Below, in pieces: positions 1 through 9,252 of a DNA stretch of 64,000 nucleotides. The DNA lies in the NCBI GenBank assembly GCA_002999035.1, contig CP027241.1:623001-687000 (forward strand). Reading direction: 5' to 3'. A model generated the notes under the pieces. It had not been told where the DNA came from and did no database searches. It saw only the letters and a program-made list of their open reading frames with translations. This stretch comes from Lachnospiraceae bacterium oral taxon 500 (GTDB lineage Bacteria; Bacillota; Clostridia; Lachnospirales; Vallitaleaceae). The position numbers and the translations under genes are program-made. Each line of letters begins with the position of its first letter. Position 1 is the first letter of the stretch.

Positions 1-1944
1 CCAGACCGGAATCGAAATCTGGCGGCAATCGGCATTGTTATTAAACGCTACCACAATCTTATCCCGCTCGTCAAACCGGCCGTAGGTCAAAACATTATAT
101 TCGCCGCCCAGCATCTTCAGCGAGCCGCTGCGCAGCGTCGGAATCGACTTGCGCAAAGCAATCAGCTGTTTATGTACATTGAGCAGCTCTTTATTCTCAT
201 TCCCCCAGGGATAGGTTCGGCGGTTGTCCGGATCCGTCCAGCCGCAGACGCCGGCCTCATCTCCATAATAAATGGTCGGTGCGCCCAGCCAGGTCATTTG
301 CAAAACGACCGCTTCTTTCATAATGCCGTAATTAAGCCCCTCACCGGCCGCCTCCGCTCCGGCCGAAGCCGTCCGGCCAACCCGATGGTTGGTTCGGGTT
401 AAAAAGCGGGAATGATCATGATTGGACAGCTCATTCATCGCCACCTGCAAAGCCGAAATACTGAACTTCGCCATATTATAAGTCATTGTATCGCAAAAAG
501 ACTGATAATTTCCAAACAAATCCCCTCGGTGCTCATCCGAGTGTTTTTCCATACCGGTAAAAAACCACGAAACCGGCTCCATAAAAGCATCATAATTCAT
601 GACCGAATCCCATTGGTCGCCGTTTTTCAGCCAATCCGACGGATCACCGTAATGTTCCGCCAAAATCAGAGCTTCCGGATTCGCCTCTTTGACCGCACTG
701 CGGAAATCCCGCCAAAACTGATGATTGAACTCCTTGCTGTATCCCAGATCAGCCGCTACATCCAGTCGCCAGCCGTCGGTTTTATACGGCGCGCCGACCC
801 ATTTTTGTGCTACCTTCATAATCTTACGGTACAGTCCCGGTGAACCCTCATAATTTAGCTTCGGCAGAGTATCGTAGCCCCACCAGCCGTCATAATTGCT
901 GTTGTTCGGCCAGCTGTCCGTCTCATGAAAGTGAAAATAACTATGATAGGGGCTGGTAGCCGAAGTATACGCCCCGGCCGGATACTGACCGCTGCCGCCG
1001 TAAAAGCCTTCCCGGTCAAGCCATTTATTAAACGAACCGCAGTGATTGAACACTCCGTCTAAGATAACCCGCATCCCGCGGCGGTGAATCTCCTCGACCA
1101 GCTCGGCAAAGAAAGCATTGCTGGCCTCAATATTGGCCGGACTAGTCGTGCGCCGCTGATAAAGACTGGCATATTCGTTGCCCTCCTCACCGGTCAGCGT
1201 AGCGCCGCCGTCTTCAACAATTACGCCGAAATGCGGATCTATTGCCTCATAGTCCTGTGTATCGTATTTATGATTGGACGGCGAAGTAAAAACCGGATTC
1301 AGGTAAATGACCTCCACTCCGATTTCCTGTAAATAGTCGAGCTTATCCCGTACCCCCTGTAAATCGCCGCCGTAAAACTCGCGAATTCCGTCAGCGGCCG
1401 GGAGTTTGTTCCAATCCTTGACCCGCTCAGCCAGCTCACCGATATAGCGATATTCTCCGTCAGCCACATCATTGGCCGGATTGCCGTTATAAAAGCGGTC
1501 AACAAAAATCTGGTACATAATTGCTCCCTTGGCCCAATCAGGCGTAGCCAGACCCGGCACCAGCTTAAAATCAAAATAATGATCTGCTTCTCTGGTCGCA
1601 CCTTTTTTATTATAAAACACCCGGTAGCGACCGGAGCTCAATTCAAAGTAGTACTGGAGCGGCTTAGTCACACCTTCCAGCATAATTTCATAATAATCAA
1701 ACAGCGCATCGGAACTTACCCGCTTCAGCGGCAGCCTTTTATCTTCATAGCGGAGATAAACTTTTTCCACATTATTTTTTTTCGTTCTCAGCCGCAGCTT
1801 AACCGGCTCACCGGGCTTTGGATCCTGCGGAATCCGGTAATTTTGCGTTTCATCACAAAAAATCCCATTTTCCTCCAGAACCGGGTGACGGGTGCTGATA
1901 TAAGCCAAAAACTTTTCAATTCCGAACATTCTTCTAATGTCCAT
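1..1944 (-). CDS. GH13 alpha-glycosidase (neopullulanase/cyclomaltodextrinase-like), 3' end outside window
   Basis: The minus-strand frame is open for 648 codons from an ATG at 1944 and runs off the left edge, so the C-terminus is missing. The start is set by AAGGAGG a few bases upstream. An N-terminal beta-sandwich-like region (about residues 1-130) precedes the (beta/alpha)8 barrel, which opens with IMYQIFVDRFYNG. GH13 signatures are visible: region I DGVFNH, region II DGWRLDVAAD (nucleophile Asp), region III ILAEHYGDP (acid/base Glu) and region IV LSNHDHSR (stabiliser Asp). No signal peptide is seen, so it is probably cytoplasmic and hydrolyses short alpha-glucans, cyclodextrins or pullulan pieces. 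The exact substrate cannot be read from sequence. Confidence 0.93.
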   Translation of the reverse strand, partial: MDIRRMFGIEKFLAYISTRHPVLEENGIFCDETQNYRIPQDPKPGEPVKLRLRTKKNNVEKVYLRYEDKRLPLKRVSSDALFDYYEIMLEGVTKPLQYYFELSSGRYRVFYNKKGATREADHYFDFKLVPGLATPDWAKGAIMYQIFVDRFYNGNPANDVADGEYRYIGELAERVKDWNKLPAADGIREFYGGDLQGVRDKLDYLQEIGVEVIYLNPVFTSPSNHKYDTQDYEAIDPHFGVIVEDGGATLTGEEGNEYASLYQRRTTSPANIEASNAFFAELVEEIHRRGMRVILDGVFNHCGSFNKWLDREGFYGGSGQYPAGAYTSATSPYHSYFHFHETDSWPNNSNYDGWWGYDTLPKLNYEGSPGLYRKIMKVAQKWVGAPYKTDGWRLDVAADLGYSKEFNHQFWRDFRSAVKEANPEALILAEHYGDPSDWLKNGDQWDSVMNYDAFMEPVSWFFTGMEKHSDEHRGDLFGNYQSFCDTMTYNMAKFSISALQVAMNELSNHDHSRFLTRTNHRVGRTASAGAEAAGEGLNYGIMKEAVVLQMTWLGAPTIYYGDEAGVCGWTDPDNRRTYPWGNENKELLNVHKQLIALRKSIPTLRSGSLKMLGGEYNVLTYGRFDERDKIVVAFNNNADCRQISIPVW

Positions 1945-2755
1945 AAAATCCTCCTTACAGAATTTCTCTCTTTAAGCCTCACCACTCTTTGCCGAAAATG
2001 ACTGTCTGCGCCGGTTCTTTGCAGCAGATGCCAACGCCAGCCTGCGTGCAGCTATTCGGACGGCCTTTCACCCACAGGCGCCCTAAATGCCATATTCAGG
2101 CCGAAGGGCAGACAAAAACAGACTGCCAGAGCAGTCCTCTATTTGATTATATTACAATACCAACTCATAAAAATCAAGCGCAAAATAAATTTTTTACAGT
2201 TCAGGCAAACGGATAGTTATGATTGATATGCCGAGGGAGCTTGCTCACTCAAGGCATATCAAGCGTAACTATCCATTTGCTTAACGCATACATGAGCAAT
2301 TTGACGAAAGCCATTTCGGCAAATTGCGAATGTCTTGCCTGAACTGTTAAAAATGCAAAGGCAAGCAGGTGTTTATACTTGATATGCCGAGGGAGCTAAT
2401 ATCTCTTATTTTCATTTTTTAAAGAGGCAAAAAGAAACACACCCTAATCGTTCGAAAAAAACGAAAGGCAAACATTAAGAACTCATTCCGCAGAAGAGGT
2501 TTACCAAAAAGTTTGTCAAAATAAAAAATCGGGTCGAAGATTGAAGCATAATATAATGCCCCCTTACCTGTCAAACCCGATTCCAATAAGCTCCGAAGCA
2601 GTCACTCAAGACAAATGCTGCAAGTTTTCAGCAAAGTGCAGAAATACAGAGTGTATTATTATTTAAGCAAGCTAAGAACTTTCTCTCTCAAGAAATCCAC
2701 AACGTTAACTGCGCCTGAAGTAGAAAAACACTCTGCATTTCCCAACCTCATAATT
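1945..2755. other. Intergenic stretch with a palindromic repeat element
   Basis: About 810 bases between the GH13 start and the end of the SIS-domain gene. Apart from the MITE-like element at 2197-2390 it is mostly AT-rich. Short inverted matches around an AATCGGGT/ACCCGATT pair (about 2528-2583) may form a hairpin downstream of the operon on the minus strand. No convincing coding frame is present. Confidence 0.5.
2197..2390. repeat. MITE-like palindromic repeat, copy 1 (compound)
   Basis: The core runs from GGCATATCAAG at about 2253 to CTTGATATGCC near 2388, so its ends are inverted repeats. It contains a hairpin built from GCAATTTG and CAAATTGC and the block CTTGCCTGAACTGT. To its left a partial inverted copy (from TTCAGGCAA near 2204) pairs with the core, giving a larger nested palindrome. 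A second copy lies at 11630-11754. There is no coding capacity. Confidence 0.65.
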
Positions 2756-3736
2756 TTAGTACTCCACTTTCCACATATAGCGTCTGGTTGTATAATCAAT
2801 TCCCGTTGCTTTCGACAGCGCTTTTGTATATATATTATTTAAAAGCGGCGAAAATAATAAATGATTAAAATATTCAGAAACGGAATCTTTTAGATTATCC
2901 AGTCCCAGTTCTTTTGCATCCATAATATAAACCTTATTACCAGCATATTTATCTAAAAATCGAATCACTCTCTCATCTGCTTTTCTCGTCCTTCCATTTG
3001 CCACCAAAAGAAAAAATGCTTGATTCTTATCTGTGATCTCAAATGGTCCATGAAAAAAATCACAACTGTTAAACGTCGGCGATTCAATTTGAAGCATTTC
3101 CAATAAATTACAAGTAGAAAAAATATGTCCAGAACCGTACGCCGGCCCACTTGCCAGAACCGCAATCGACTTTTCATCTTTCATCTGTTCCGCCCATTTT
3201 TCAGCTAATGGCCTACAATACTCTCGAGCTCTTATATATGCTGGCTGAATTTTAGTAAATGCATCCATCGCATCTAAATAATTAGGGTATCCTTCAATCA
3301 TGTCCACGATAGCCATCGCAATGCGCAGAGCGTTTCCCGCGTTTGTTCTACTCTGATCCTTATCATCTTCCCAGATACTTCCATATTGCAAATTATAGTC
3401 ACATATCTTTGTTAGCTCCGACGCCTCAACATATTGGCTTATCGTAACGGCACCAAGACGCTTTGCCACTTTTGCTGCCTCAATGGTTTCTTGAGTCCCC
3501 CGCATTGATGTAACAACTACAATTGAATTTTTTCCGACTCTCTTTGGCGGTGCATATACAAACTCACTGCTGGTAATCATTTGTGACTGAACAAGCGTAG
3601 ACTCTCTATCCATAAAATACTGCGCTGCATAGTGTCCGTCATGGGAGCCTCCCGCCGCCACCCATATTACGCTTTTAAGCCCACCGTTTGACTCCATATC
3701 TTTAATAATATTCTCAATATGTTCTCTGATTTCCAC
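2756..3736 (-). CDS. frlB: SIS-domain sugar deglycase (FrlB-like)
   Basis: A 326-residue protein with two SIS (phosphosugar isomerase) halves: the first around AAGGSHDGHYAAQYF and VVVTSMRGTQET, the second around AVLASGPAYGSGHIFS. The length and the TRRYMWKVEY C-terminus fit the FrlB family, which cleaves fructoselysine 6-phosphate (or a related Amadori product phosphate) to glucose 6-phosphate and the amine. The start is a GTG at 3736 behind AAAGGAG. It is last in a minus-strand operon with a sugar ABC importer and a PfkB kinase, the same gene set as the Bacillus subtilis frlBONMD locus with frlR. The family call is firm; the substrate is inferred from context. Confidence 0.8.
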   Translation of the reverse strand: MEIREHIENIIKDMESNGGLKSVIWVAAGGSHDGHYAAQYFMDRESTLVQSQMITSSEFVYAPPKRVGKNSIVVVTSMRGTQETIEAAKVAKRLGAVTISQYVEASELTKICDYNLQYGSIWEDDKDQSRTNAGNALRIAMAIVDMIEGYPNYLDAMDAFTKIQPAYIRAREYCRPLAEKWAEQMKDEKSIAVLASGPAYGSGHIFSTCNLLEMLQIESPTFNSCDFFHGPFEITDKNQAFFLLVANGRTRKADERVIRFLDKYAGNKVYIMDAKELGLDNLKDSVSEYFNHLLFSPLLNNIYTKALSKATGIDYTTRRYMWKVEY

Positions 3737-3810
3737 TTTTTACACTCTCCTTTGCAAATTTCAGTATTATTTTTTATTTAGAAAAACATTATTGATACCT
3801 TCAGTATATC

Positions 3811-4632
3811 TCAACCCTTCACCCCGCCAGCCGTCAGCCCTCTGATAAACTGCTTTTGTAAAAGCAGAAAAGTAATAATCAACGGAACTGATGCAATCAC
3901 CATTCCTGCCAGAAGTATATTCCAATTTGTTGTTGTTGTACCCTGAAGATTCACAAGCCCCACCGGAATTGTTTTCTTTGCTGTCGATTCCAACAACACA
4001 TTGGCAAACATCAAATCATTCCATACCGCACGAAAACTGACGATTGCACAAGATGCGATAATCGGTTTGCTCAAAGGTATAATAATACCCCAAAATATCT
4101 GTCGAGTTTTTGCACCATCTATGTATGCCGATTCATCTAAACTGATACTAATTCCTTTATAGAATGTCATCAACAGAAAAGTTGCAAACGGAATACGAAA
4201 TGCCCCTGTAATAATGATCATTCCAATGTATGAATCATAAAGTTGAAGTACTTTTGCCATCTTAAATAACGAAATAACTGCCGACTGTGGCGCAAGCATT
4301 AGTCCACCCAAAATAACAACAACCCACAATTTCTTCGTCCAAAATTTGATTCTCGAAATAGGATACGCAGCTAAACAGGCGAATAGCGTTGAAAATATAG
4401 TAGACCCTATTGTGATAATGACACTATTTTTCAAATACACCCCAATTCCCGCATTCCAAGCATCCATATAGTTATGAAACTGCCATACTTTAGGGAGTTT
4501 CCATGGCTCAAGAAATAATTCTCGATTCGTTTTTAATCCGGTCAATACCATCCAGATTAGCGGAAGAATAATCATAAGTGCAAACAGGATTAAAAGTATG
4601 ACAGTCCCTACCCGTGCAATTTTCTTTCTCAT
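3811..4632 (-). CDS. Sugar ABC transporter permease (CUT1, MalG-type)
   Basis: A 273-residue integral membrane protein with a first transmembrane helix at about residues 9-31, several later hydrophobic helices and the permease EAA-loop signature ESAYIDGAKTRQIFWGIIIP that docks on the ATPase. The ending RGLTAGGVKG is usual for CUT1 permeases. It lies 11 bases downstream of the partner permease and 74 bases before the SIS gene. No cognate ATPase is encoded nearby, so a shared MsmX-type ATPase elsewhere is likely, as in B. subtilis. By position it would match frlM of an Amadori-sugar importer. Confidence 0.88.
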   Translation of the reverse strand: MRKKIARVGTVILLILFALMIILPLIWMVLTGLKTNRELFLEPWKLPKVWQFHNYMDAWNAGIGVYLKNSVIITIGSTIFSTLFACLAAYPISRIKFWTKKLWVVVILGGLMLAPQSAVISLFKMAKVLQLYDSYIGMIIITGAFRIPFATFLLMTFYKGISISLDESAYIDGAKTRQIFWGIIIPLSKPIIASCAIVSFRAVWNDLMFANVLLESTAKKTIPVGLVNLQGTTTTNWNILLAGMVIASVPLIITFLLLQKQFIRGLTAGGVKG

Positions 4633-4643
4633 ACTCTCCCCTC

Positions 4644-5525
4644 CTATCTTTCTGACAAATCATATCCTCTCATCTGTATTAAACCTAATGTGAATGTAAT
4701 CAGAAAAACAAAAAATGCAATCGCCGATGCGTAACCCATTCGATCATTTTTGAATCCAACCTGATATAAATAAGTGGCAAGCGTCTGCGTCGCCCGTCCC
4801 GGACCACCACTAGTCATAACGTAGACTTCATCATAAACCCTGACCGCTCCTGTAATAATAATAATCATATTAATCATGATTGTGTCTTTCATCAACGGAA
4901 CCGTAATACGAAAAAATTTCTGAACCATATTTGCTCCGTCAATTTCTGCCGCTTCATAGACATCTTCTGAAATACTCTGCATTGTCACAATAAATAAGAC
5001 CACTGTATAGCCAATATATTGCCATTGGGAAGCTGCGGCAATGCCATATATCGCACTTCTGGCGTTACCTAAAATATCAACGCCGGATGTGTCAATTCCT
5101 ATCAATTCAAGCAGTGGATTCAGTAATCCGATTGACGGATTATATAACATCTTAAACATTAACCCCGTTACCGTAATCATCAAAAGTGAAGGGATAAAAT
5201 ATATCGTTCGAAAAAGGGACTGCCATTTTCTCAAAAACCGGCTTTCCAAAACTGCCGCGATTATTAGCGAAACCCCAATTTGACAAGCCACCGACATAAC
5301 GGCAAAAACTATGTTATTTTTAAGCGCAATACGGATTGTATCGTCCTCAAATAACTGCTTATAATATTTAAACCCCACAAACTCCGTTTCCGTCCCCATA
5401 GCTCCCCATTTATATAAGCTGTTCACAAAGTTTAACACAATGGGCAGATAAAGAAACACAAGAATCACTGCTATGGCCGGCGCAAGATATATAAACGCAG
5501 TTTTTCTACTATTTTTTCTTCCCAT
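4644..5525 (-). CDS. Sugar ABC transporter permease (CUT1, MalF-type)
   Basis: A 293-residue membrane protein with an N-terminal helix at about residues 10-31 and an EAA loop reading YEAAEIDGANMVQKFFRITV. It is the larger-type partner of the permease 11 bases downstream; together they form the membrane channel. The solute-binding protein lies 38 bases upstream in the same operon. Position corresponds to frlN of the B. subtilis locus. No anomalies were noticed. Confidence 0.88.
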   Translation of the reverse strand: MGRKNSRKTAFIYLAPAIAVILVFLYLPIVLNFVNSLYKWGAMGTETEFVGFKYYKQLFEDDTIRIALKNNIVFAVMSVACQIGVSLIIAAVLESRFLRKWQSLFRTIYFIPSLLMITVTGLMFKMLYNPSIGLLNPLLELIGIDTSGVDILGNARSAIYGIAAASQWQYIGYTVVLFIVTMQSISEDVYEAAEIDGANMVQKFFRITVPLMKDTIMINMIIIITGAVRVYDEVYVMTSGGPGRATQTLATYLYQVGFKNDRMGYASAIAFFVFLITFTLGLIQMRGYDLSER

Positions 5526-5563
5526 GCTTTACTCCTTTTGAAAAAAGTGCAACTTTGAATCTG

Positions 5564-6874
5564 TTATTTCTGTTCCGCTTTCACTTGAGCCGCTGCCTTT
5601 TGAACATCTTTCATTACATCCTTTGCCGATTTTCCGTCAAGCCCTTCTTGCAGGCTGATCATATATTGATCCGCAATTGATGCTTCAACAGCACAATCAA
5701 GCCAGTCTGCAACATTGGTATAATTTTCTGCCTCTTTATACGCCTCAACAAGAGCAAGTGTTGCATTCTCTGAATTAATCCCACCAAGCAGCGCATTAGG
5801 AAGCCCTGACTCTTTTGTCTGCCTATCTGCCATCTCTTTACTCGTCATAAACTTCAGAAACTTAACAGCTATTTCCGGGTACTTACAAGAACTTGACACC
5901 AACCACGCTTCTCCTCCTCCGCCAACAGTCCCCTCATCACCAGCCGCACCTTCCATAATCGGAATCTTAAAAAAGCCCCAATTTTCTGCACCCATAATGT
6001 TATCATATTGGGTGAAATCTTGTGTTGCTTCAAGAATGATTGCAGCTTTTCCAATACCAAATTCTTCACGCACTTGATAGTAGTCTTTAGAATTTACATT
6101 ATTTCCAAAATATCCCTTGCTATTTAAGTCAAGAAATGTCTGCACTGCTTTGATATAAGATTCGTCAGCAAATTCACCAGTCATAGGATTATAATCTTTC
6201 TCTAAGGTAGCAGCCGGAATCATTTTGGCATTCAGCATACCTATCCACCACGATGCATACCAAGGAGCAGAGTTTCCAAACGCAATCGGAGTCACACCGG
6301 TTTCCTTTAACCGTTCACATACGGTAAGAAATTGATCCCAAGTATCTGGAATTTCAAGTTGTTTTTCTTCAAACACTTTTTTATTGTACAACATATACAT
6401 AATGCCGCTTCTATACGGAATTGCGTAGGTCTTCCCGTCAATTGTTGAATTATTGAGAAATGCAGGCATAAAGCTGTCCTTCCATGTCTTATCTTCTTCA
6501 AGATATGGTGTCAGGTCAAGTGCCTTACCCCCACGCGCAAATCGCTTTACCCGCTCACCGGTCCAAGACATATAAATATCAGGCATGTCCCCACCAGAAG
6601 CAATAACTGCCAATTTATCTTTGATTGCCTCATCTGAAACATTTTCCATTTTAATCTCAATATTCTGATTCTCTTTTTCAAACTCGGCCACTGCATCTTT
6701 AAAAAATTGTGCATATGGCTCTTCCGGATACTTATTAAGAAAAGTCAATGTAATCTTTTCTTCTGAAAGCCGCTCATTTTCTCTTCCGGAATCATTTTTG
6801 GGGGTAGTTGTACAACACGCTAATGCCAATATACTCATGACCGCTGCAAGTATCAGTATCAAATTTTTTTTCAT
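5564..6874 (-). CDS. Extracellular sugar/Amadori-compound binding lipoprotein
   Basis: A 436-residue type-1 CUT1 solute-binding protein. It begins with a lipoprotein signal peptide (MKKNLILILAAVMSILALAC) whose lipobox Cys is followed by another Cys, so it is anchored outside the membrane. The mature part has typical family segments, such as FEKENQNIEIKMENVSDEA near the N-terminus and GEAWLVSSSCKYPEIAVKFL in the C-lobe. It would deliver ligand to the two permeases immediately downstream; the position matches frlO. The ligand, probably a fructosamine, is inferred from the kinase and deglycase in the same operon. Confidence 0.87.
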   Translation of the reverse strand: MKKNLILILAAVMSILALACCTTTPKNDSGRENERLSEEKITLTFLNKYPEEPYAQFFKDAVAEFEKENQNIEIKMENVSDEAIKDKLAVIASGGDMPDIYMSWTGERVKRFARGGKALDLTPYLEEDKTWKDSFMPAFLNNSTIDGKTYAIPYRSGIMYMLYNKKVFEEKQLEIPDTWDQFLTVCERLKETGVTPIAFGNSAPWYASWWIGMLNAKMIPAATLEKDYNPMTGEFADESYIKAVQTFLDLNSKGYFGNNVNSKDYYQVREEFGIGKAAIILEATQDFTQYDNIMGAENWGFFKIPIMEGAAGDEGTVGGGGEAWLVSSSCKYPEIAVKFLKFMTSKEMADRQTKESGLPNALLGGINSENATLALVEAYKEAENYTNVADWLDCAVEASIADQYMISLQEGLDGKSAKDVMKDVQKAAAQVKAEQK

Positions 6875-6900
6875 AATCCTTCCCCTTTCAGTAAACTAAT

Positions 6901-7785
6901 TTAAACATTAAAATATTCCGACAATTCCTGTGAGTTGATGTTATAGCTCACCCCTAGTGACCCATCTATAACTACCACTTTTGCCGCATACTCTGCCGCA
7001 CACTGCAGTGATGCCTTTATCTTATTCTCAGCAGGACCCAGCTCGTCAGCTGCCGCCGATAAATAATTCATTAAGAACGCACTAATAAATGAATCTCCGG
7101 CTCCCATCGTATCAATCGCTTTCACTCTACAAATTTCCTGGCTGTAAAACTGTTGACCATCATAAGCTATCGTTGGTTTTTCGCCACGAGTTCCAACGGC
7201 AAGAGAGCACCCCAAGCCGACAACTTCTTTTAATATATTTTTTGTTTCTGCTTCGCTCAAATGGCTACTGGATAGAAAGCTAATTTCCACATAAGGGGAA
7301 ATTTCCAGAATATCTTTGTCGGAAAAGTTATCATAAAAATCATAACAAATCTTAATTCCTTGTTCTGCCAACATTTTTACCTTTTCATTAGAAACCCTTG
7401 CCCCCCGACTAATGCATGCAATATCATAAGTTTTAATATAGGCAACTTCCTCCATGGTAAATTGGATAGGAAAACGATCCGTAACCCCATTAAAATTTAC
7501 TTCCCCAAAAACCCTATCACCGTTTACCAATTCTACTTTCGAATAACCGCTTGACCCAATTTCATGATGCGAATGCTTTGTATCAACTCCGGCTTGTTGT
7601 AAGGTATTTTCTAAAATCGCACCGGCCTTATCATTTGCAAAAACTCCCATAAACGCCGTTTCTGCTCCTTGCTTTTTCGCATGATACGCAATATTGAACT
7701 CGTTACCGCCCGGATACATCCGGTTTTGATGACAATAGATATCCATTGTTGCAATTCCTATTCCAATAATTTTTGGTTGCCTCAT
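6901..7785 (-). CDS. frlD: PfkB-family sugar kinase (FrlD-like fructoselysine 6-kinase)
   Basis: A 294-residue ribokinase-family protein. The N-terminal PGGNEFNIAYHAKKQGAETAF matches PfkB signature 1 (glycine-rich, sugar binding) and AIDTMGAGDSFISAF is signature 2 with the catalytic Asp. It would phosphorylate the imported Amadori sugar at O6 to make the substrate of the SIS deglycase. It is the first gene of the operon behind a strong promoter at 7832-7860, with the binding protein 26 bases downstream. It is about ten residues longer than my recollection of B. subtilis FrlD. Specificity is inferred from context. Confidence 0.8.
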   Translation of the reverse strand: MRQPKIIGIGIATMDIYCHQNRMYPGGNEFNIAYHAKKQGAETAFMGVFANDKAGAILENTLQQAGVDTKHSHHEIGSSGYSKVELVNGDRVFGEVNFNGVTDRFPIQFTMEEVAYIKTYDIACISRGARVSNEKVKMLAEQGIKICYDFYDNFSDKDILEISPYVEISFLSSSHLSEAETKNILKEVVGLGCSLAVGTRGEKPTIAYDGQQFYSQEICRVKAIDTMGAGDSFISAFLMNYLSAAADELGPAENKIKASLQCAAEYAAKVVVIDGSLGVSYNINSQELSEYFNV

Positions 7786-7831
7786 TGCTCTTAAACCTTT
7801 CTATCATCTCGGATTAACACGTCTTATTACA

Positions 7832-7860
7832 AGAATACATAACACCTTCATTTTTGTCAA
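7832..7860 (-). promoter_or_regulatory. SigA-type promoter of the kinase-transporter-deglycase operon
   Basis: Reading the minus strand, TTGACA (7855-7860) and TATTCT (7832-7837) are separated by 17 bases, a near-consensus housekeeping promoter. It lies 47 bases upstream of the kinase start and downstream of the GntR terminator, so the catabolic genes can be transcribed separately from their regulator. Confidence 0.7.
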
Positions 7861-7921
7861 TACTTTTATCAAAAAAATTATTTTTTATATATTCCTTCTA
7901 AATATTTGCTACTTTTTTGTA

Positions 7922-7957
7922 CAAAAAAGAGATTTTTCTCAAAATCTCTTTCAAAAA
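7922..7957 (-). terminator. Rho-independent terminator after the GntR gene
   Basis: A perfect stem AAGAGATTTT / AAAATCTCTT with a 4-base loop is followed on the minus strand by a T-run. It lies between the GntR stop at 7979 and the operon promoter. Confidence 0.75.
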
Positions 7958-7978
7958 AGTCATATTATCTTGTATTTT

Positions 7979-8707
7979 CTAAACATACCATTTAAAAAAA
8001 CGGTCATTATCTCCCCTTACAATATCTTTAACAGTATGTATCGGGTCTCCATTTAAATCAAACACACACATCTCTGATTCAATCACCGGTGTTCCCAATG
8101 ATAAATCTAAATATCTCGCAATTTCTTCCGTGGCATAGCTAATCTTTACACTCCGACGGCCTTTATTAGAAGGAATCATGTGATATTTCATCATAAGAAT
8201 CTCATATAAAGATTGAGTTAAGTCCTCTGCTTCTAATTTATTTAAACTTGCCATAAAATGATTTTCTTCAACACTTATTGGAATCCCGTTAACACACCGT
8301 ATTCGCTTGACCACCATAATCTGATCATCATCCCGAAGTCTAAAAAACTCTTTGTCAAGTTTACTTTTTACCCTTTTTAAGCCCGTCTCCAGAACAATTG
8401 TCTTCAGTTCTACGTTCTGTATCTTGGCATCCTCAGTAAAGCTCGTTACGCCAATCGGCAAGCGCAACATATCTGAATGCGCCACAAAACTTCCTTTTCC
8501 ATGAACTTTAAAAATATAGCCTTCACTTTCCAGTTCCGCCAAAGCATTACGCACTGTAACACGGCTCATTTCGTAGTCTTTCTGCATCTGAGTTTCTGAT
8601 GGAATTTTCTCTCCAGGTTCCAGTACGCCGGTTCGAATATCTTTTTTTATCTGGTTTTTTAATTGCAAATAAAGAGGCATTGCATTCGTCTTCACTATAG
8701 TTCCCAT
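7979..8707 (-). CDS. frlR: GntR/HutC-family transcriptional regulator (FrlR-like)
   Basis: A 242-residue protein. The N-terminal winged helix-turn-helix (about residues 8-75, with GEKIPSETQMQKDYEMSRVT and VRNALAELESEGYIFKVHG) is typical of GntR. The rest is a UTRA ligand-binding domain, which in this subfamily senses a phosphorylated sugar. It lies directly upstream of, and in the same direction as, the Amadori operon but has its own terminator. It probably represses that operon until the phosphorylated substrate appears. Confidence 0.85.
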   Translation of the reverse strand: MGTIVKTNAMPLYLQLKNQIKKDIRTGVLEPGEKIPSETQMQKDYEMSRVTVRNALAELESEGYIFKVHGKGSFVAHSDMLRLPIGVTSFTEDAKIQNVELKTIVLETGLKRVKSKLDKEFFRLRDDDQIMVVKRIRCVNGIPISVEENHFMASLNKLEAEDLTQSLYEILMMKYHMIPSNKGRRSVKISYATEEIARYLDLSLGTPVIESEMCVFDLNGDPIHTVKDIVRGDNDRFFKWYV

Positions 8708-8751
8708 CCTATATCCTCCGTTCTCGTATTATACTTGTATCATCTGAAACT

Positions 8752-8779
8752 ATAATATAACATCACACAGATAATTGCA
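8752..8779 (-). promoter_or_regulatory. Possible promoter of the GntR gene
   Basis: On the minus strand TTGCAA (8774-8779) is followed after 16 bases by TATTAT (8752-8757), about 45 bases from the GntR start codon. The match is moderate and the surroundings are AT-rich. Confidence 0.4.
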
Positions 8780-9252
8780 ACCCAAGAGCTTCAATTTCTT
8801 TCTTTAATAGCATCTCCTGTAATCAGGAGCAGTTCGCAACTTCTAATTTCAGGAACTTATTAAAAAGAGAAAAATGGTAAAACTCAGAAAAATGATAAGG
8901 CAAATTCTCAAAGTAAGTTCTATGGAACTGGAAATCGGAACAAAAATAGAAATACTTTTGGCGGCATGATAAAAATGCTGTTTGTTTCAATGCTTGGTAG
9001 AGAAGAATCGATCCTTTTCATAAAAAGAGTCTTTATTTAAAACGATCCCCTCTCTGGAATCAGAAAAAGCGATAACATTGATGAACAAATCTAACCTTAT
9101 AGAGTCTTTTTTTAATAACAGGCTCTCTAACTGTTATAAATAGGGAGGCTTGCTTACTTTGAAAATTAAGCGCGATTAAAATCTTTCAAAATCCAGAAAA
9201 TAAAAAGATAGAGTCACTTTAATACCCTATCTTCTCAAAAAGCATGACAACA
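8780..9252. other. Intergenic stretch without a recognised gene
   Basis: About 470 AT-rich bases between the GntR promoter and the end of the AlbA_2-type gene. A small perfect hairpin CTCCTG/CAGGAG occurs near 8812-8827. I see no supported coding frame. Confidence 0.4.

Noticed and set aside
1299-1601. 100-codon minus-strand frame inside the GH13 region
   Set aside because: It is an overlapping frame of the real GH13 gene, which is open from 1944 to the window edge and has all catalytic motifs.
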